DNA from: Mycolicibacterium chlorophenolicum
GTDB taxonomy: Bacteria; Actinomycetota; Actinomycetes; Mycobacteriales; Mycobacteriaceae
DNA length: 64,000 nucleotides
Direction of reading: 5' to 3'
Assembly: GCF_001044235.1 (NCBI RefSeq)
Contig: NZ_JYNL01000051.1
Location: forward strand, 1 to 64,000
The notes beneath the pieces were generated by a model. The model saw only the letters and a program-made list of their open reading frames with translations, was not told the DNA's origin and did no database searches. The translations under genes and the position numbers were made by a program. Below are positions 7,661 to 16,507 of the stretch, one piece after another (within the stretch, counting starts at the first letter, position 1; every line of letters begins with the position of its first letter).

Positions 7661-8994
7661 TTGAGGAACCCTTCGTAGTTGCGCTGCATGAGCTGGCTTT
7701 CGATCTGCTTGATGGTGTCCAGCGCGACGCCGATCGCGATCAGCACCGCGGTACCGCCGAACGGCAGGTTCTGCACCGAACCGGTGTTGCCGATCTCCAG
7801 GAACAGGTTCGGCAGGACCGCGATGATGCCCAGGTAGATCGAGCCCGGCAGCGTGATGCGGGACAGCACGAAGCGCAGATAGTCCGCGGTGGGCTTGCCC
7901 GGCCGGATGCCCGGGATGAACCCGCCGTACTTCTTCATCTCGTCGGCGCGTTCGTCGGGGTTGAACGTGACCGAGACGTAGAAGTACGTGAAGAACACGA
8001 TCAGCCCGAAGTACAGCGCGATGTAGACCGGGTCGGCCGGATTGGTCAGGTAGTCGGCGACGAACGTCTGCCACCATCCGGTGCCGGGGTTGTCGCTGGC
8101 GCTCTGGATCAGCTGGGTGATCAGGTGCGGGATGTAGATCAGCGACGACGCGAAGATCACCGGGATGACGCCGGCCTGGTTGACCTTAAGCGGCAGGTAG
8201 GTCGACGTGCCGCCGTACATGCGCCGGCCGACCATGCGCTTGGCGTACTGCACCGGGATGCGGCGCTGCCCCTGCTCGACGAACACGACGCCGACGATGA
8301 TGATCAGCGCCGCGATGCAGACCAGCGTGAACACCATGCCGCCGCGGCCGTCGAGGATCGTCTTGCCCTCACTCGGGATGCGGGCGGCGATGCCGGCGAA
8401 GATCAGCAGCGACATGCCGTTGCCGACGCCGCGCTCGGTGACCAGCTCGCCCATCCACATCACCAGCGCCGAGCCCGCGGTCATCACCAGCACGATGATG
8501 ATCAGGCGGAAGAGGTTCATGCCCTCGCTCTGGCCCTGGATGATGTCGAGCGTGCAGCCCTGCAGCAGCCCGCCGTTGGCGGCCAGCGCCACGATCGAGG
8601 TGGACTGCAGGATCGCCAGCGCGACCGCCAGGTAGCGGGTGTACTGCGTGAGTTTCGCCTGACCCGCCTGGCCTTCTTTACGCAGTTGCTCGAACCGTGG
8701 GATCACCACACCGAGCAGCTGCACGATGATGCTCGCCGTGATGTAGGGCATCACGCCGACGGCGAAGACGGACAGCTGCAACAGCGCGCCGCCGGAGAAC
8801 AGGTTGATCAGCGAGTAGATCTGCGCGGAGTCTCCACCGCTGACCTGGGCGATGCACTGCTGCACGTTGGGGTAGTTGACCCCGGGCGACGGGACCGTGG
8901 CACCGACCCGGTAGAGGATCACGATGCCCAGCGTGAACAGGATCTTTCGCCTCAGGTCGACTGTCCGCAGGGATGAGATGAAAGCCGAGAGCAC
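7657..8994 (-). CDS. secY: Preprotein translocase subunit SecY
   Basis: 445-residue polytopic membrane protein with ten hydrophobic helices and the SecY landmarks GVMPYITASIIVQLL and YYVSVTFNPDERADEMKKYGG-type cytosolic loop residues. It forms the Sec channel with SecE/SecG. The GTG at 8994 is preferred because AGGAGG lies 5 nt upstream and the protein then begins LSAFISSLRTVDLR like its orthologues. It heads an operon with adk and mapA and sits apart from the spc operon, the usual mycobacterial arrangement. Confidence 0.95.
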   Translation of the reverse strand: MLSAFISSLRTVDLRRKILFTLGIVILYRVGATVPSPGVNYPNVQQCIAQVSGGDSAQIYSLINLFSGGALLQLSVFAVGVMPYITASIIVQLLGVVIPRFEQLRKEGQAGQAKLTQYTRYLAVALAILQSTSIVALAANGGLLQGCTLDIIQGQSEGMNLFRLIIIVLVMTAGSALVMWMGELVTERGVGNGMSLLIFAGIAARIPSEGKTILDGRGGMVFTLVCIAALIIIVGVVFVEQGQRRIPVQYAKRMVGRRMYGGTSTYLPLKVNQAGVIPVIFASSLIYIPHLITQLIQSASDNPGTGWWQTFVADYLTNPADPVYIALYFGLIVFFTYFYVSVTFNPDERADEMKKYGGFIPGIRPGKPTADYLRFVLSRITLPGSIYLGIIAVLPNLFLEIGNTGSVQNLPFGGTAVLIAIGVALDTIKQIESQLMQRNYEGFLK

Positions 8995-9269
8995 TCTTTC
9001 CTCCTGCACGGCCGGGTCGATCGCGGCGTGCTCTTTGGCTGGCGTGACCAGCGTCGGTTAAGTCTTGTGCGCGACGGCCCCGGCAGGCAACGGGCCTGCG
9101 CAGGTCACGCGATTGGAACAGTCTACGAGACTAACAGTTGCATCTTGGTTGGCCCGAATCCCGTGAGCGCAGGAATGCGAAAGCCTGCGGTCAGGTTCGA
9201 GGAGTACAGTCGCCACCGAAGCTTGGTTAACCCAGCTAAGTAATTTGATGTCCCCGAGAGGAGCAGACG
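8995..9269. promoter_or_regulatory. Divergent intergenic region secY / methyltransferases
   Basis: 275 bp holding the secY leader and the upstream region of the first methyltransferase. An inverted repeat GCAGGC(5)GCCTGC at 9083-9099 would fold in the secY transcript. The first methyltransferase has an AGAGGAG ribosome site before its ATG. I cannot assign promoter hexamers with confidence. Confidence 0.5.
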
Positions 9270-10196
9270 ATGGCACGCAGTGACAACGACACCTGGGACC
9301 TCGCGTCCAGCGTCGGCGCGACGGCCACGATGGTCGCCGCGGCGCGCGCCGTGGCGTCGCGGGCCGACGAGCCGGTGATCAACGACCCCTTCGCCGAACC
9401 CCTGGTCCGCGCGGTGGGCGTCGACTTCTTCACCAAGCTGGCCGCCGGCGAACTCACCCCGGCCGACCTCGACGCCGGCGATGGCGGCCAGTCCCCCGTC
9501 GGCATCACCCGCTTCGCCGACGGGATGGCCGCCCGTACCCGCTTCTTCGACGACTTCTTCGCCGACGCGGTGGCCGCCGGCGTCCGCCAGGCCGTCATCC
9601 TGGCCTCCGGCCTCGACGCCCGCGCCTACCGGCTGGACTGGCCGGCCGACATGGTGCTCTACGAGATCGACCAGCCCGAGGTCATCGCCTTCAAGAAGCA
9701 GACCCTGGCCGGGCTCGGCGCCCGGCCGACCACCGAGCTCCGCACCGTCGCGATCGACCTCCGCCAGGACTGGCCGGCCGCCCTGGCCGAGGCGGGCTTC
9801 GACTCGAGCCGCCCGAGCGCGTGGATCGCCGAGGGGCTGTTCGGCTACCTGCCGCCCGATGCGCAGGACCGGCTGCTGGACCAGATCGACGAGCTCAGCG
9901 CCCCGGGCAGCCGGCTGGCCGCCGAGGGCGTGCCGTCCCACCACGAAGGGGACTCCGAGGAACTGCGGGAGAAGATGAAGGAGTCCACCGATCTGTGGCG
10001 CAGCCACGGCTTCGACCTCGACTTCTCCGAACTGGTGTTCCTCGGCGAGCGTGCGGAGGTCGCCGAGTACCTGCGCGGCCACGGCTGGGCCGCCGACGGC
10101 GCGCCCACCAACGACCTGCTGGTCCGCTACGGCCTCCCGCCGATGAACCCGGACGAGGGCTTCGCCGACGTCGTCTACGTCAGCGCGGCGAAGTAG
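9270..10196 (+). CDS. Class I SAM-dependent methyltransferase (TIGR00027 type), copy 1
   Basis: 308 residues of the mycobacterial leucine carboxyl methyltransferase-like family. Family marks are DLASSVGATATMVAAARAVAS at the N-terminus, VRTRFFDD-like ARTRFFDDFF, the SAM-binding VILASGLDARAYRLDWP and AEGLFGYLPPDAQ. Members bind SAM; physiological substrates are unknown. First of four tandem paralogues on the plus strand, 8 nt before the next. M. tuberculosis has related genes (Rv0725c, Rv0726c, Rv0731c) at this locus. Confidence 0.9.
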   Translation: MARSDNDTWDLASSVGATATMVAAARAVASRADEPVINDPFAEPLVRAVGVDFFTKLAAGELTPADLDAGDGGQSPVGITRFADGMAARTRFFDDFFADAVAAGVRQAVILASGLDARAYRLDWPADMVLYEIDQPEVIAFKKQTLAGLGARPTTELRTVAIDLRQDWPAALAEAGFDSSRPSAWIAEGLFGYLPPDAQDRLLDQIDELSAPGSRLAAEGVPSHHEGDSEELREKMKESTDLWRSHGFDLDFSELVFLGERAEVAEYLRGHGWAADGAPTNDLLVRYGLPPMNPDEGFADVVYVSAAK

Positions 10197-10204
10197 CCCC
10201 CGCC

Positions 10205-11110
10205 GTGGCGCGCGCCGAAGGGGACCGGTGGGATCTGGCGTCCAGTGTCGGGTCGACGGCGACGATGGTCGCCGCGGCGCGGGCCGTCGCCAGCCGGGAA
10301 CCCGACCCGCTGATCGACGACCCGTACGCCGCTCCCCTGGTGCGCGCGGTCGGCATCGACTTCTTCACCAAGGTGGTCGACGGGACGCTCACGTTCGCCG
10401 ACTCCGACGACTCCGGGGCAGCGCGGCTGATGACCGACGTGATGGCCGTGCGGACCCGGTTCTTCGACGACTTCTTCCTCGACGCCGCCGCGGCCGGGGT
10501 CCGGCAGGCGGTCATCCTGGCCTCGGGGCTGGACTCGCGGGCCTACCGCCTGCCCTGGCCGGACGGCGCATGCGTGTTCGAGATCGACCAGCCGCAGGTC
10601 CTCGAGTTCAAGGCCGCGGCACTGGCCGACATCGGCGCCACGCCGTCGGCGCAGCACCGGGCCGTGGCCGTCGACCTGCGCGACGACTGGCCGGCCGCCC
10701 TGCGCGCCCACGGATTCGACGAGACCGTCCCCACCGCGTGGAGCGCCGAGGGTCTGCTGGTGTACCTGCCGCCGGACGCGCAGGACCGCCTCTTCGACCA
10801 CGTCACGGCGCTCTCGGCACCCGGCAGCCGACTGGCCACCGAATACCATCCCGACGCCGGCGCCTCCATCGGCGAGCGGGCCCGCGCGCTGAGCGCACAG
10901 TGGTCCGATCACGGATTCGACGTCGACGTCGCCGATCTGTTCTATCCCGGTGAGCGCACTCCCCCGGCCGACTACCTGTCCGGGCAGGGCTGGCAGGTCA
11001 GCACGCGGACCCGCCCCGAGGTCTTCGCCGGGTACGGGCGCACGTTCGGAACCGGCGACGCGCTGGCGCCGCTGCGGGACTCGTTGGCACTCACGGCGGT
11101 GAAGTCGTGA
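10205..11110 (+). CDS. Class I SAM-dependent methyltransferase (TIGR00027 type), copy 2
   Basis: 301 residues with the same signature order: DLASSVGSTATMVAAARAVAS, VRTRFFDDFF, VILASGLDSRAYRLPWP and AEGLLVYLPPDAQ. The GTG at 10205 is chosen because it aligns the N-terminus with the other copies; the open frame continues upstream through copy 1 but in the wrong register for it. The stop overlaps the GTG start of copy 3 (GTGA), indicating coupled translation. Confidence 0.9.
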   Translation: MARAEGDRWDLASSVGSTATMVAAARAVASREPDPLIDDPYAAPLVRAVGIDFFTKVVDGTLTFADSDDSGAARLMTDVMAVRTRFFDDFFLDAAAAGVRQAVILASGLDSRAYRLPWPDGACVFEIDQPQVLEFKAAALADIGATPSAQHRAVAVDLRDDWPAALRAHGFDETVPTAWSAEGLLVYLPPDAQDRLFDHVTALSAPGSRLATEYHPDAGASIGERARALSAQWSDHGFDVDVADLFYPGERTPPADYLSGQGWQVSTRTRPEVFAGYGRTFGTGDALAPLRDSLALTAVKS

Positions 11111-11985
11111 GCCGCACCGAGGGCGACACCTGGGATCTCGCCTCCAGCGTCGGGGCGACCGCGACCTCGGTGGCGGCGTCGCGGGCGTTGGCGAGCCGCG
11201 GTCCCGACCCGCTGATCGACGACCCCTACGCCGATCTGCTGGTCGAGGCCGTCGGCGTCCCCCACTTCGTCGCGGTGGCCCGCGGAGAGACCGACATCCC
11301 CGAGGAGATGCGCGAGCACATCGCCGTGCGCACCCGGTTCTTCGACGACGTGCTGACCGATGCGGCCGACGCCGGCGTGCGGCAGGTCGTGATCCTGGCC
11401 TCGGGCCTGGACACCCGGGCCTACCGGCTGCCCTGGCCGGCCGGCACACGCGTGTTCGAACTCGATCAGCCCAGCGTCATCGAGTTCAAGACCCGGGTGC
11501 TCGCCGACGCCGGGGTGACGCCCTCGGCGACCCGGGTGGCCGTCGGCGTCGACCTTCGCGATGACTGGCCGAAAGCATTGCAGGACAACGGTTTCGATGC
11601 CAAAGCACCGACCGCGTGGATCGCGGAGGGACTGCTGATCTACCTGCCGCCCGAGGCCCAGGACCGGCTGCTGGACCACATCAGCGCGCTGTCCGCACCG
11701 GGCAGCGTGCTGGCCACCGAGCACATGGACCCGAAGGCGCTCACCGGCGAATGGGCGAAACAGCTCAGCGCCCTGAGCCGCCGCCACGGCAGCGACATCG
11801 ACCTGTCCGCGCTGTTCTACACCGGCCCGCGCACCGCGGCGGGTGACCATCTGAGTGAGCTCGGCTGGCGGGTGCAGGTGCTGCCCAACGCACAGGCCTA
11901 CGCGGCCCACGGTTTCGACCCGCCGACCGACTCGCTGATCGCGATGGTCGGCGATTCGGGATACCTGTCAGCTCACCGGGAGTAG
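11107..11985 (+). CDS. Class I SAM-dependent methyltransferase (TIGR00027 type), copy 3
   Basis: 292 residues, slightly shorter than its neighbours because the region after DDPYADLLVEAVGV is trimmed (ARGETDIPEEMREHI replaces a longer insert). Core motifs VRTRFFDD, VILASGLDTRAYRLPWP and AEGLLIYLPPEAQ are intact. It starts at a GTG overlapping the copy 2 stop and ends 3 nt before the copy 4 ATG. Confidence 0.9.
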   Translation: MSRTEGDTWDLASSVGATATSVAASRALASRGPDPLIDDPYADLLVEAVGVPHFVAVARGETDIPEEMREHIAVRTRFFDDVLTDAADAGVRQVVILASGLDTRAYRLPWPAGTRVFELDQPSVIEFKTRVLADAGVTPSATRVAVGVDLRDDWPKALQDNGFDAKAPTAWIAEGLLIYLPPEAQDRLLDHISALSAPGSVLATEHMDPKALTGEWAKQLSALSRRHGSDIDLSALFYTGPRTAAGDHLSELGWRVQVLPNAQAYAAHGFDPPTDSLIAMVGDSGYLSAHRE

Positions 11986-11988
11986 CAC

Positions 11989-12930
11989 ATGGCACGCAGC
12001 AGCAATGATTCGTGGGACCTGGCGTCCAGCGTCGGAACGACGGCGACGATGGTCGCCGCGGGCCGGGCGATGGCGAGCGCAGCGTCCGGCGCCCTGATCG
12101 ACGATCCGTTCGCCGCGCCGCTGGTGCGGGCGGTCGGTGTCGAGTTCTTCACCATGATGATCGACGGCGAACTCGACCTGTCGGTGTTCGGCGACGCCTC
12201 CCCCGAGCGGGCCGAGGCGATGGTCAACGGAATGGCGGTGCGCACCAGGTTCTTCGACGACTGCGCGCTGGCGTCGACGGCCGCGGGCGCCCGGCAGGTG
12301 GTGATCCTGGCCTCGGGTCTGGACTCCCGCGCCTACCGTCTGCCGTGGCCGGACGGCACACGCGTGTTCGAACTCGACCAGCCCGAGGTGATCTCGTTCA
12401 AGACCTCGACACTCGCCGGGCTCGGCGCGCAGCCCACCGCGACGCGCCGAGCGATCCCGATCGACCTGCGTGACGACTGGCCGGCAGCGTTGCGCGACAA
12501 CGGATTCGACCCGTCAGCCCGCACGGCCTGGCTGGCCGAGGGACTGCTGATCTACCTGCCGCCCGAGGCGCAGGACCAGCTGTTCGACCGGATCACCGCG
12601 CTGTCGGCGCCCGGATCCACGATCGCCACCGAGTGGGCGCCGGGCATCGTCGACCTCGACGCCGAGAAGGCGCGGGCCATGTCGGCGCCGCTGCGCGACC
12701 ACGGCCTCGACATCGACATGCCCTCGCTGGTCTACGCCGGGCAGCGCACGCCGGTGATGGACTACCTGCGATCGATCGGCTGGCAGGTCAGCGGTACGCC
12801 GCGCGACGAACTGCTCGCCCGTTTCGCGCTGCCCACGCCCGGCGATGCCGCACCGGACGGTCCCCTCGGCGAGATCGTCTACGTGAGCGCCGAACTCAGT
12901 ACCGGGACGCCCCCAGCCACAGCACGTTGA
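11989..12930 (+). CDS. Class I SAM-dependent methyltransferase (TIGR00027 type), copy 4
   Basis: 313 residues with DLASSVGTTATMVAAGRAMAS, VRTRFFDD, VILASGLDSRAYRLPWP and AEGLLIYLPPEAQ. Its start resembles copy 1 (MARS-type N-terminus), suggesting repeated duplication of the unit. The last 35 nt overlap the 3' end of the convergent sppA gene, encoding a tail rich in Thr/Pro/Ala that the other copies lack. Confidence 0.9.
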   Translation: MARSSNDSWDLASSVGTTATMVAAGRAMASAASGALIDDPFAAPLVRAVGVEFFTMMIDGELDLSVFGDASPERAEAMVNGMAVRTRFFDDCALASTAAGARQVVILASGLDSRAYRLPWPDGTRVFELDQPEVISFKTSTLAGLGAQPTATRRAIPIDLRDDWPAALRDNGFDPSARTAWLAEGLLIYLPPEAQDQLFDRITALSAPGSTIATEWAPGIVDLDAEKARAMSAPLRDHGLDIDMPSLVYAGQRTPVMDYLRSIGWQVSGTPRDELLARFALPTPGDAAPDGPLGEIVYVSAELSTGTPPATAR

Positions 12931-14692
12931 CGCCGGTGAGCGACCGCTGGGACTGATCGACCACCTCGGTCAGCGAGCGAACGGCCAACGCGCTCACCAT
13001 CTCCGTGACCGACGCGGCGGCAGGCTGCGAAGACGCCTTGGGCCGCAGCATGTCCCGCAGCGACGACCCGGGCAGGTGAGCGATGTGCACCTTGGTGTCC
13101 TCGTCGATCCCCGCGAGCGCCTTGGCCCGGGCGATGGCGGTGCGCAGCCCGCCGAGCTCGTCGACCAGGCCGCGCTCGAGCGCGTCGGCGCCCGTCCACA
13201 CCCGGCCACGGGCCACCTGGTCGACCGCCTCGGCACTCATCCGGCGACCGTCGGCGACCCGGTGGACGAAGTCGGTGTAGAACAGGTCGGCCTCGGCCTC
13301 CACGTGCGCCTGCTGCTCCTCGGTGAACGGCGCGTTGACCGACCACGCATCGGCGTTGGCGTTGGTGCGCACGGTTCCGGAGCCGACGCCGAGCCGGTCC
13401 TTAAGGTCACGGGCGACGAGCTTGCCCGTCACGACACCGATCGACCCGGTGATGGTCGCCGGATTGGCCACGATGGCGTCGGCGGCCATCGACACGTAGT
13501 AACCGCCGGAGGCCGCGACGGCGCCCATCGACGCCACCACCGGCGTGCCACGCTCGCGCAGCCGCACCACCTCCCGCCAGATCGTCTCCGATCCGGTGAC
13601 CGAGCCGCCGGGGCTGTCGACGCGCAGCACCACCGCGGCCACATCGTCGTCGGCGCCGGCCTGTCGCAGCGCCGCGGCGATCGTGTCACCGCCGGCGCTG
13701 GCGCCGCCGAACGGCGACACCGGCCGGCCCCGGCCGCTCACGATGGGCCCCGCCAGCGTGACGACGGCGATCGTCTGCTTGCCCTTGCGGCCCGGCAGCG
13801 TCGGGGTCGGCATCGAGGGCCGGCTGGTCCGCGCGTACCGGGACAGGAAGAGCCGCGGCGGTGCGTCGTCGCCGTCGGCGTCCCCGTCCCCCGCGGCGCC
13901 GGTCATGTCCGCGATCCGCGCATAGGCCTCGTCGCGGAAGCCGATCCGGTCGACCAGTCCCGCGGTCACCGCGTCCTCGCGCAGCAGGGGCGCACGGTCA
14001 GCGAGCCCGTCGATCGCGGCGGGATCGATCTTCCGTGCCGCCGCCACCGCCTCCCACACCTGGGAGCGCAGGCTGTTCACCAGCGCCGTGTCGGCCTCGC
14101 GGTGCGCCTCGGTGTAGCCGTCCTGGGTGAACAGGTTCGCCGCGGACTTGTATTCGCCTCGGGCGGTGAACTGCGCCTCGACACCGAGCTTGTCGAGGGC
14201 GTCGCGCAGGAACAGCGCGCTCGTGGCGAAGCCGACCAGCCCGACCGTGCCCGACGGCTGCATCCACACCTCGCCGAACGCCGAGGCGAGGTAGTACGAC
14301 AGCGTGCCGGGGTAGGTCTCGGCCCAGGCCAGCGACGGCTTGCGTTCGGTGAACGCGGCGATCGCCGCGCGCAGTTCCTGCACCGGTCCCGGCGGGGCGG
14401 CATCGAGCTGGACCCGCGCGATCAAGCCGGCGACCCGGGGATCCTCGGCGGCCCGGTGGATGGCGGCGATGGTCTCACGCAGCAGCAGCGGGCGGCTGGC
14501 TCCGAGGATCCCGGAAACCACGGCGACCGGGTCGAAACCGGCGGTCTCCGGGGGCATCTGCTGCAGATCGATCTCCAGGATGCAGCCGGCGGGCACCCCT
14601 TGGTGACGGGCGGTGTCGACCTTGCGGGCCAGCTCGCGGAAGTCATCCGGGCCGGGCAGGAATCCGGGCACGCCGGAGAGCACAGAGATCAT
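12896..14692 (-). CDS. sppA: Signal peptide peptidase SppA, 67K type
   Basis: 598 residues with two S49 peptidase halves. The serine nucleophile lies in AASGGYYVSMAADAI (about Ser395) and the general-base lysine in ARGEYKSAANLFTQDGYT (about Lys182), the split catalytic dyad of long-form SppA. It degrades cleaved signal peptides at the membrane. No strong N-terminal transmembrane helix is visible, so membrane attachment may differ from E. coli SppA. The orthologue Rv0724 lies between the spc operon and the methyltransferases in M. tuberculosis, as here. Confidence 0.9.
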   Translation of the reverse strand: MISVLSGVPGFLPGPDDFRELARKVDTARHQGVPAGCILEIDLQQMPPETAGFDPVAVVSGILGASRPLLLRETIAAIHRAAEDPRVAGLIARVQLDAAPPGPVQELRAAIAAFTERKPSLAWAETYPGTLSYYLASAFGEVWMQPSGTVGLVGFATSALFLRDALDKLGVEAQFTARGEYKSAANLFTQDGYTEAHREADTALVNSLRSQVWEAVAAARKIDPAAIDGLADRAPLLREDAVTAGLVDRIGFRDEAYARIADMTGAAGDGDADGDDAPPRLFLSRYARTSRPSMPTPTLPGRKGKQTIAVVTLAGPIVSGRGRPVSPFGGASAGGDTIAAALRQAGADDDVAAVVLRVDSPGGSVTGSETIWREVVRLRERGTPVVASMGAVAASGGYYVSMAADAIVANPATITGSIGVVTGKLVARDLKDRLGVGSGTVRTNANADAWSVNAPFTEEQQAHVEAEADLFYTDFVHRVADGRRMSAEAVDQVARGRVWTGADALERGLVDELGGLRTAIARAKALAGIDEDTKVHIAHLPGSSLRDMLRPKASSQPAAASVTEMVSALAVRSLTEVVDQSQRSLTGVNVLWLGASRY

Positions 14693-14723
14693 GGCACCGA
14701 GCGTACCGACGCCCGGGTGGGGG

Positions 14724-15068
14724 TCAGCGCCCGACGAAGCGCGCGTGCTGCGGGCAGTAGGCCTGTACCGACGCCTTGAGCAGTCCGCCGGCCTGGGCGC
14801 GATCGAGGCCCCGGCTCGTCAACGTGGTGAGCACGCCGCGCACGGCGGGCACCGGGTTGACGGAGTTGCTCGACAGCGATGTGGTCAGCATCTCGCACAC
14901 CTGCTTGCCGACCTGCGGAAGATCGGTGTCCGGCGCGAAGGGGATGTTCATCTTGCCGACGGTGTCGGTGAACCACTGATCGGCCGTCTGCGCCTGCGCC
15001 GGTGCTGCCATACCGAGGGCGATCCCGGTGGCGACAATCGCCGTGACCACGGTGCGCCGGTGATTCAT
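14724..15068 (-). CDS. Secreted DUF732-family protein
   Basis: 114 residues. An N-terminal signal peptide (about 1-26, hydrophobic VVTAIVATGIALGMA then APAQAQ cleavage) precedes a small domain with two cysteines (KQVCEML and QAYCPQH) typical of the mycobacterial DUF732 family. The two cysteines probably form a disulfide outside the cytoplasm. Function unknown. It lies between sppA (31 nt) and the spc-operon terminator, so it has its own promoter or belongs to a short transcript with sppA. Confidence 0.8.
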   Translation of the reverse strand: MNHRRTVVTAIVATGIALGMAAPAQAQTADQWFTDTVGKMNIPFAPDTDLPQVGKQVCEMLTTSLSSNSVNPVPAVRGVLTTLTSRGLDRAQAGGLLKASVQAYCPQHARFVGR

Positions 15069-15145
15069 CGAGACTGCTCCTTGTTCTCCCCCGTCGGTGG
15101 GTCATCGCCCGGGACGGCTCCGACGTTACCGGCCACCAACCAAAA

Positions 15146-15165
15146 ACCCCCGCCGGAGCGGGGGT
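15146..15165 (-). terminator. Intrinsic terminator of the spc operon
   Basis: Perfect 8-bp stem (ACCCCCGC / GCGGGGGT) with a 4-nt loop, followed on the minus strand by a run of T (TTTTT including the stem end). It lies about 19 nt past the rplO stop, closing the rplN-rplO transcript. Confidence 0.88.
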
Positions 15166-15183
15166 TCTCAGCTGTGGAACGAC

Positions 15184-15627
15184 TTACAGTTCGGTGGCGG
15201 TGCCGCCCGCGGCGGTGATCGCCTCGCGGGCGCTGCCGCTGAACTTGTGCGCGGTGACGTCGACCTTGGCCGACAGCTTGCCGTCGCCCAGGACCTTCAC
15301 CAGAACGTTCTTGCGCACCAGCCCCTTGGCCACCAGCTCGTCGACGCCGACGGTGCCGCCCTCGGGGAACGCCTTGCCGAGGTCGCCGATGTTGACGACG
15401 CCGTACTCGGTGCGGAACCGGTTGCGGAAGCCCTTCAGCTTGGGCAGCCGCATGTGGATCGGCATCTGGCCGCCCTCGAAGCCCACCGGGACGTTCTTGC
15501 GGGCGCCGGTGCCCTTGGTGCCGCGACCGGCGGTCTTGCCCTTGGAGCCCTCACCGCGACCCACGCGGGTCTTGGGGGTCTTCTCGCCGGGAGCCGGCTT
15601 GAGATCGTGCAGCTTGATGGGTGCCAT
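15184..15627 (-). CDS. rplO: 50S ribosomal protein L15
   Basis: 147 residues beginning MAPIKLHDLKPAPGEK, with the glycine/arginine-rich VGRGEGSKGKTAGRGTKG segment (about 22-40) that threads into 23S rRNA, and the globular C-terminal domain. Last gene of the spc operon, 4 nt after rpmD. In M. tuberculosis as here, secY does not follow directly. Confidence 0.97.
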   Translation of the reverse strand: MAPIKLHDLKPAPGEKTPKTRVGRGEGSKGKTAGRGTKGTGARKNVPVGFEGGQMPIHMRLPKLKGFRNRFRTEYGVVNIGDLGKAFPEGGTVGVDELVAKGLVRKNVLVKVLGDGKLSAKVDVTAHKFSGSAREAITAAGGTATEL

Positions 15628-15631
15628 GTCG

Positions 15632-15811
15632 CTATACCTCCTCGACCGTGACGAGGTGGTGCACGGTCTTGATCAGTCCGCGGGTCTGCGAGTTGTCCTC
15701 GCGCACCACGGACTGGCGGATCTTGCGCAACCCGAGCGTGCGCAGGGTCTCGCGCTGCTTCCAGCGCGCACCGATGGTGCTGCGCACCTGGGTGATCTTG
15801 AGCTCTGCCAT
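15632..15811 (-). CDS. rpmD: 50S ribosomal protein L30
   Basis: 59 residues, MAELKITQVRSTIGARWKQR at the start and HHLVTVEEV at the end; a single-domain L30. It lies between rpsE (5 nt) and rplO (4 nt), the canonical position. Length and ends were read directly from the minus strand. Confidence 0.96.
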   Translation of the reverse strand: MAELKITQVRSTIGARWKQRETLRTLGLRKIRQSVVREDNSQTRGLIKTVHHLVTVEEV

Positions 15812-15816
15812 GTTCT

Positions 15817-16485
15817 TTACGCCGTTCCCTCACGCGCGGCGCCGGCGGCCAGGGCCTCAGCCTCACGACGGGCCTTGAGCATGCCGGCGGGCGCTACATC
15901 TTCGATCGGCAGACCGCGGCGGGCCGCGACCTCTTCGGGGCGCTGCAACAGCTTCAGCGCGGCGACGGTGGCGTGCACCACGTTGATCGCGTTGTCACTG
16001 CCCAGCGACTTGGCCAGCACGTCGTGCACGCCGGCGCACTCCAGCACCGCGCGGCAGGCGCCGCCGGCGATGACACCGGTACCGGGGCTGGCCGGGCGCA
16101 GCATGACCACACCGGCCGCGGCCTCACCCTGGACCGGGTGGGTCACGGTGCCGCCGATCAGCGGAACCCGGAAGAAGTTCTTGCGTGCTTCCTCGACGCC
16201 CTTGGCGATCGCGGCGGGCACCTCTTTGGCCTTGCCGTAGCCGACGCCGACCATGCCCTTACCGTCGCCGACGATCACCAGCGCGGTGAAGCTGAACCGG
16301 CGACCGCCCTTGACCACCTTGGAGACGCGGTTGATCGCGACGACGCGCTCCAGGTAGTTGCTCTTCTCGCGGTCGTCACGTCCGCCCCGGCCGCCGCGGT
16401 CGTCACGGCGGCCACGGCCACCGCGATCGTCGCGGCCACCGCGATTGTCCTGCGCCGAACCGGCGCCAGCCTGCTCGGCCATCAT
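15817..16485 (-). CDS. rpsE: 30S ribosomal protein S5
   Basis: 222 residues. The conserved S5 domains (LERVVAINRVSKVVKGGRR, VGYGKAKEVPAAIAKGVEEA) follow an unusual N-terminal tail of about 50 residues made of RDDRGGRGGR-type Arg/Asp/Gly repeats, which is longer than in E. coli S5 and probably disordered and RNA-contacting. Two adjacent ATGs are possible; the second, at 16482, has better spacing to AGAGGA. Confidence 0.96.
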   Translation of the reverse strand: MMAEQAGAGSAQDNRGGRDDRGGRGRRDDRGGRGGRDDREKSNYLERVVAINRVSKVVKGGRRFSFTALVIVGDGKGMVGVGYGKAKEVPAAIAKGVEEARKNFFRVPLIGGTVTHPVQGEAAAGVVMLRPASPGTGVIAGGACRAVLECAGVHDVLAKSLGSDNAINVVHATVAALKLLQRPEEVAARRGLPIEDVAPAGMLKARREAEALAAGAAREGTA

Positions 16486-16507
16486 GCAGTCCTCTCGTTG
16501 ACAGTCA

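Larger units (their letters stand above)
9270..12930 (+). repeat. Tandem array of four methyltransferase paralogues
   Basis: Four head-to-tail units of about 0.9 kb share recognisable DNA blocks, for instance the segment encoding DLASSVG and the segment encoding ASGLD-RAYRL-WP. This is gene duplication rather than a simple repeat; the near-identical blocks could support recombination between copies. Confidence 0.85.

Noticed and set aside
16320..16485. CGG/GCC-rich repeat in rpsE as a possible repeat element
   Set aside because: It encodes the Arg/Asp/Gly tail of S5, a normal feature in actinobacteria.
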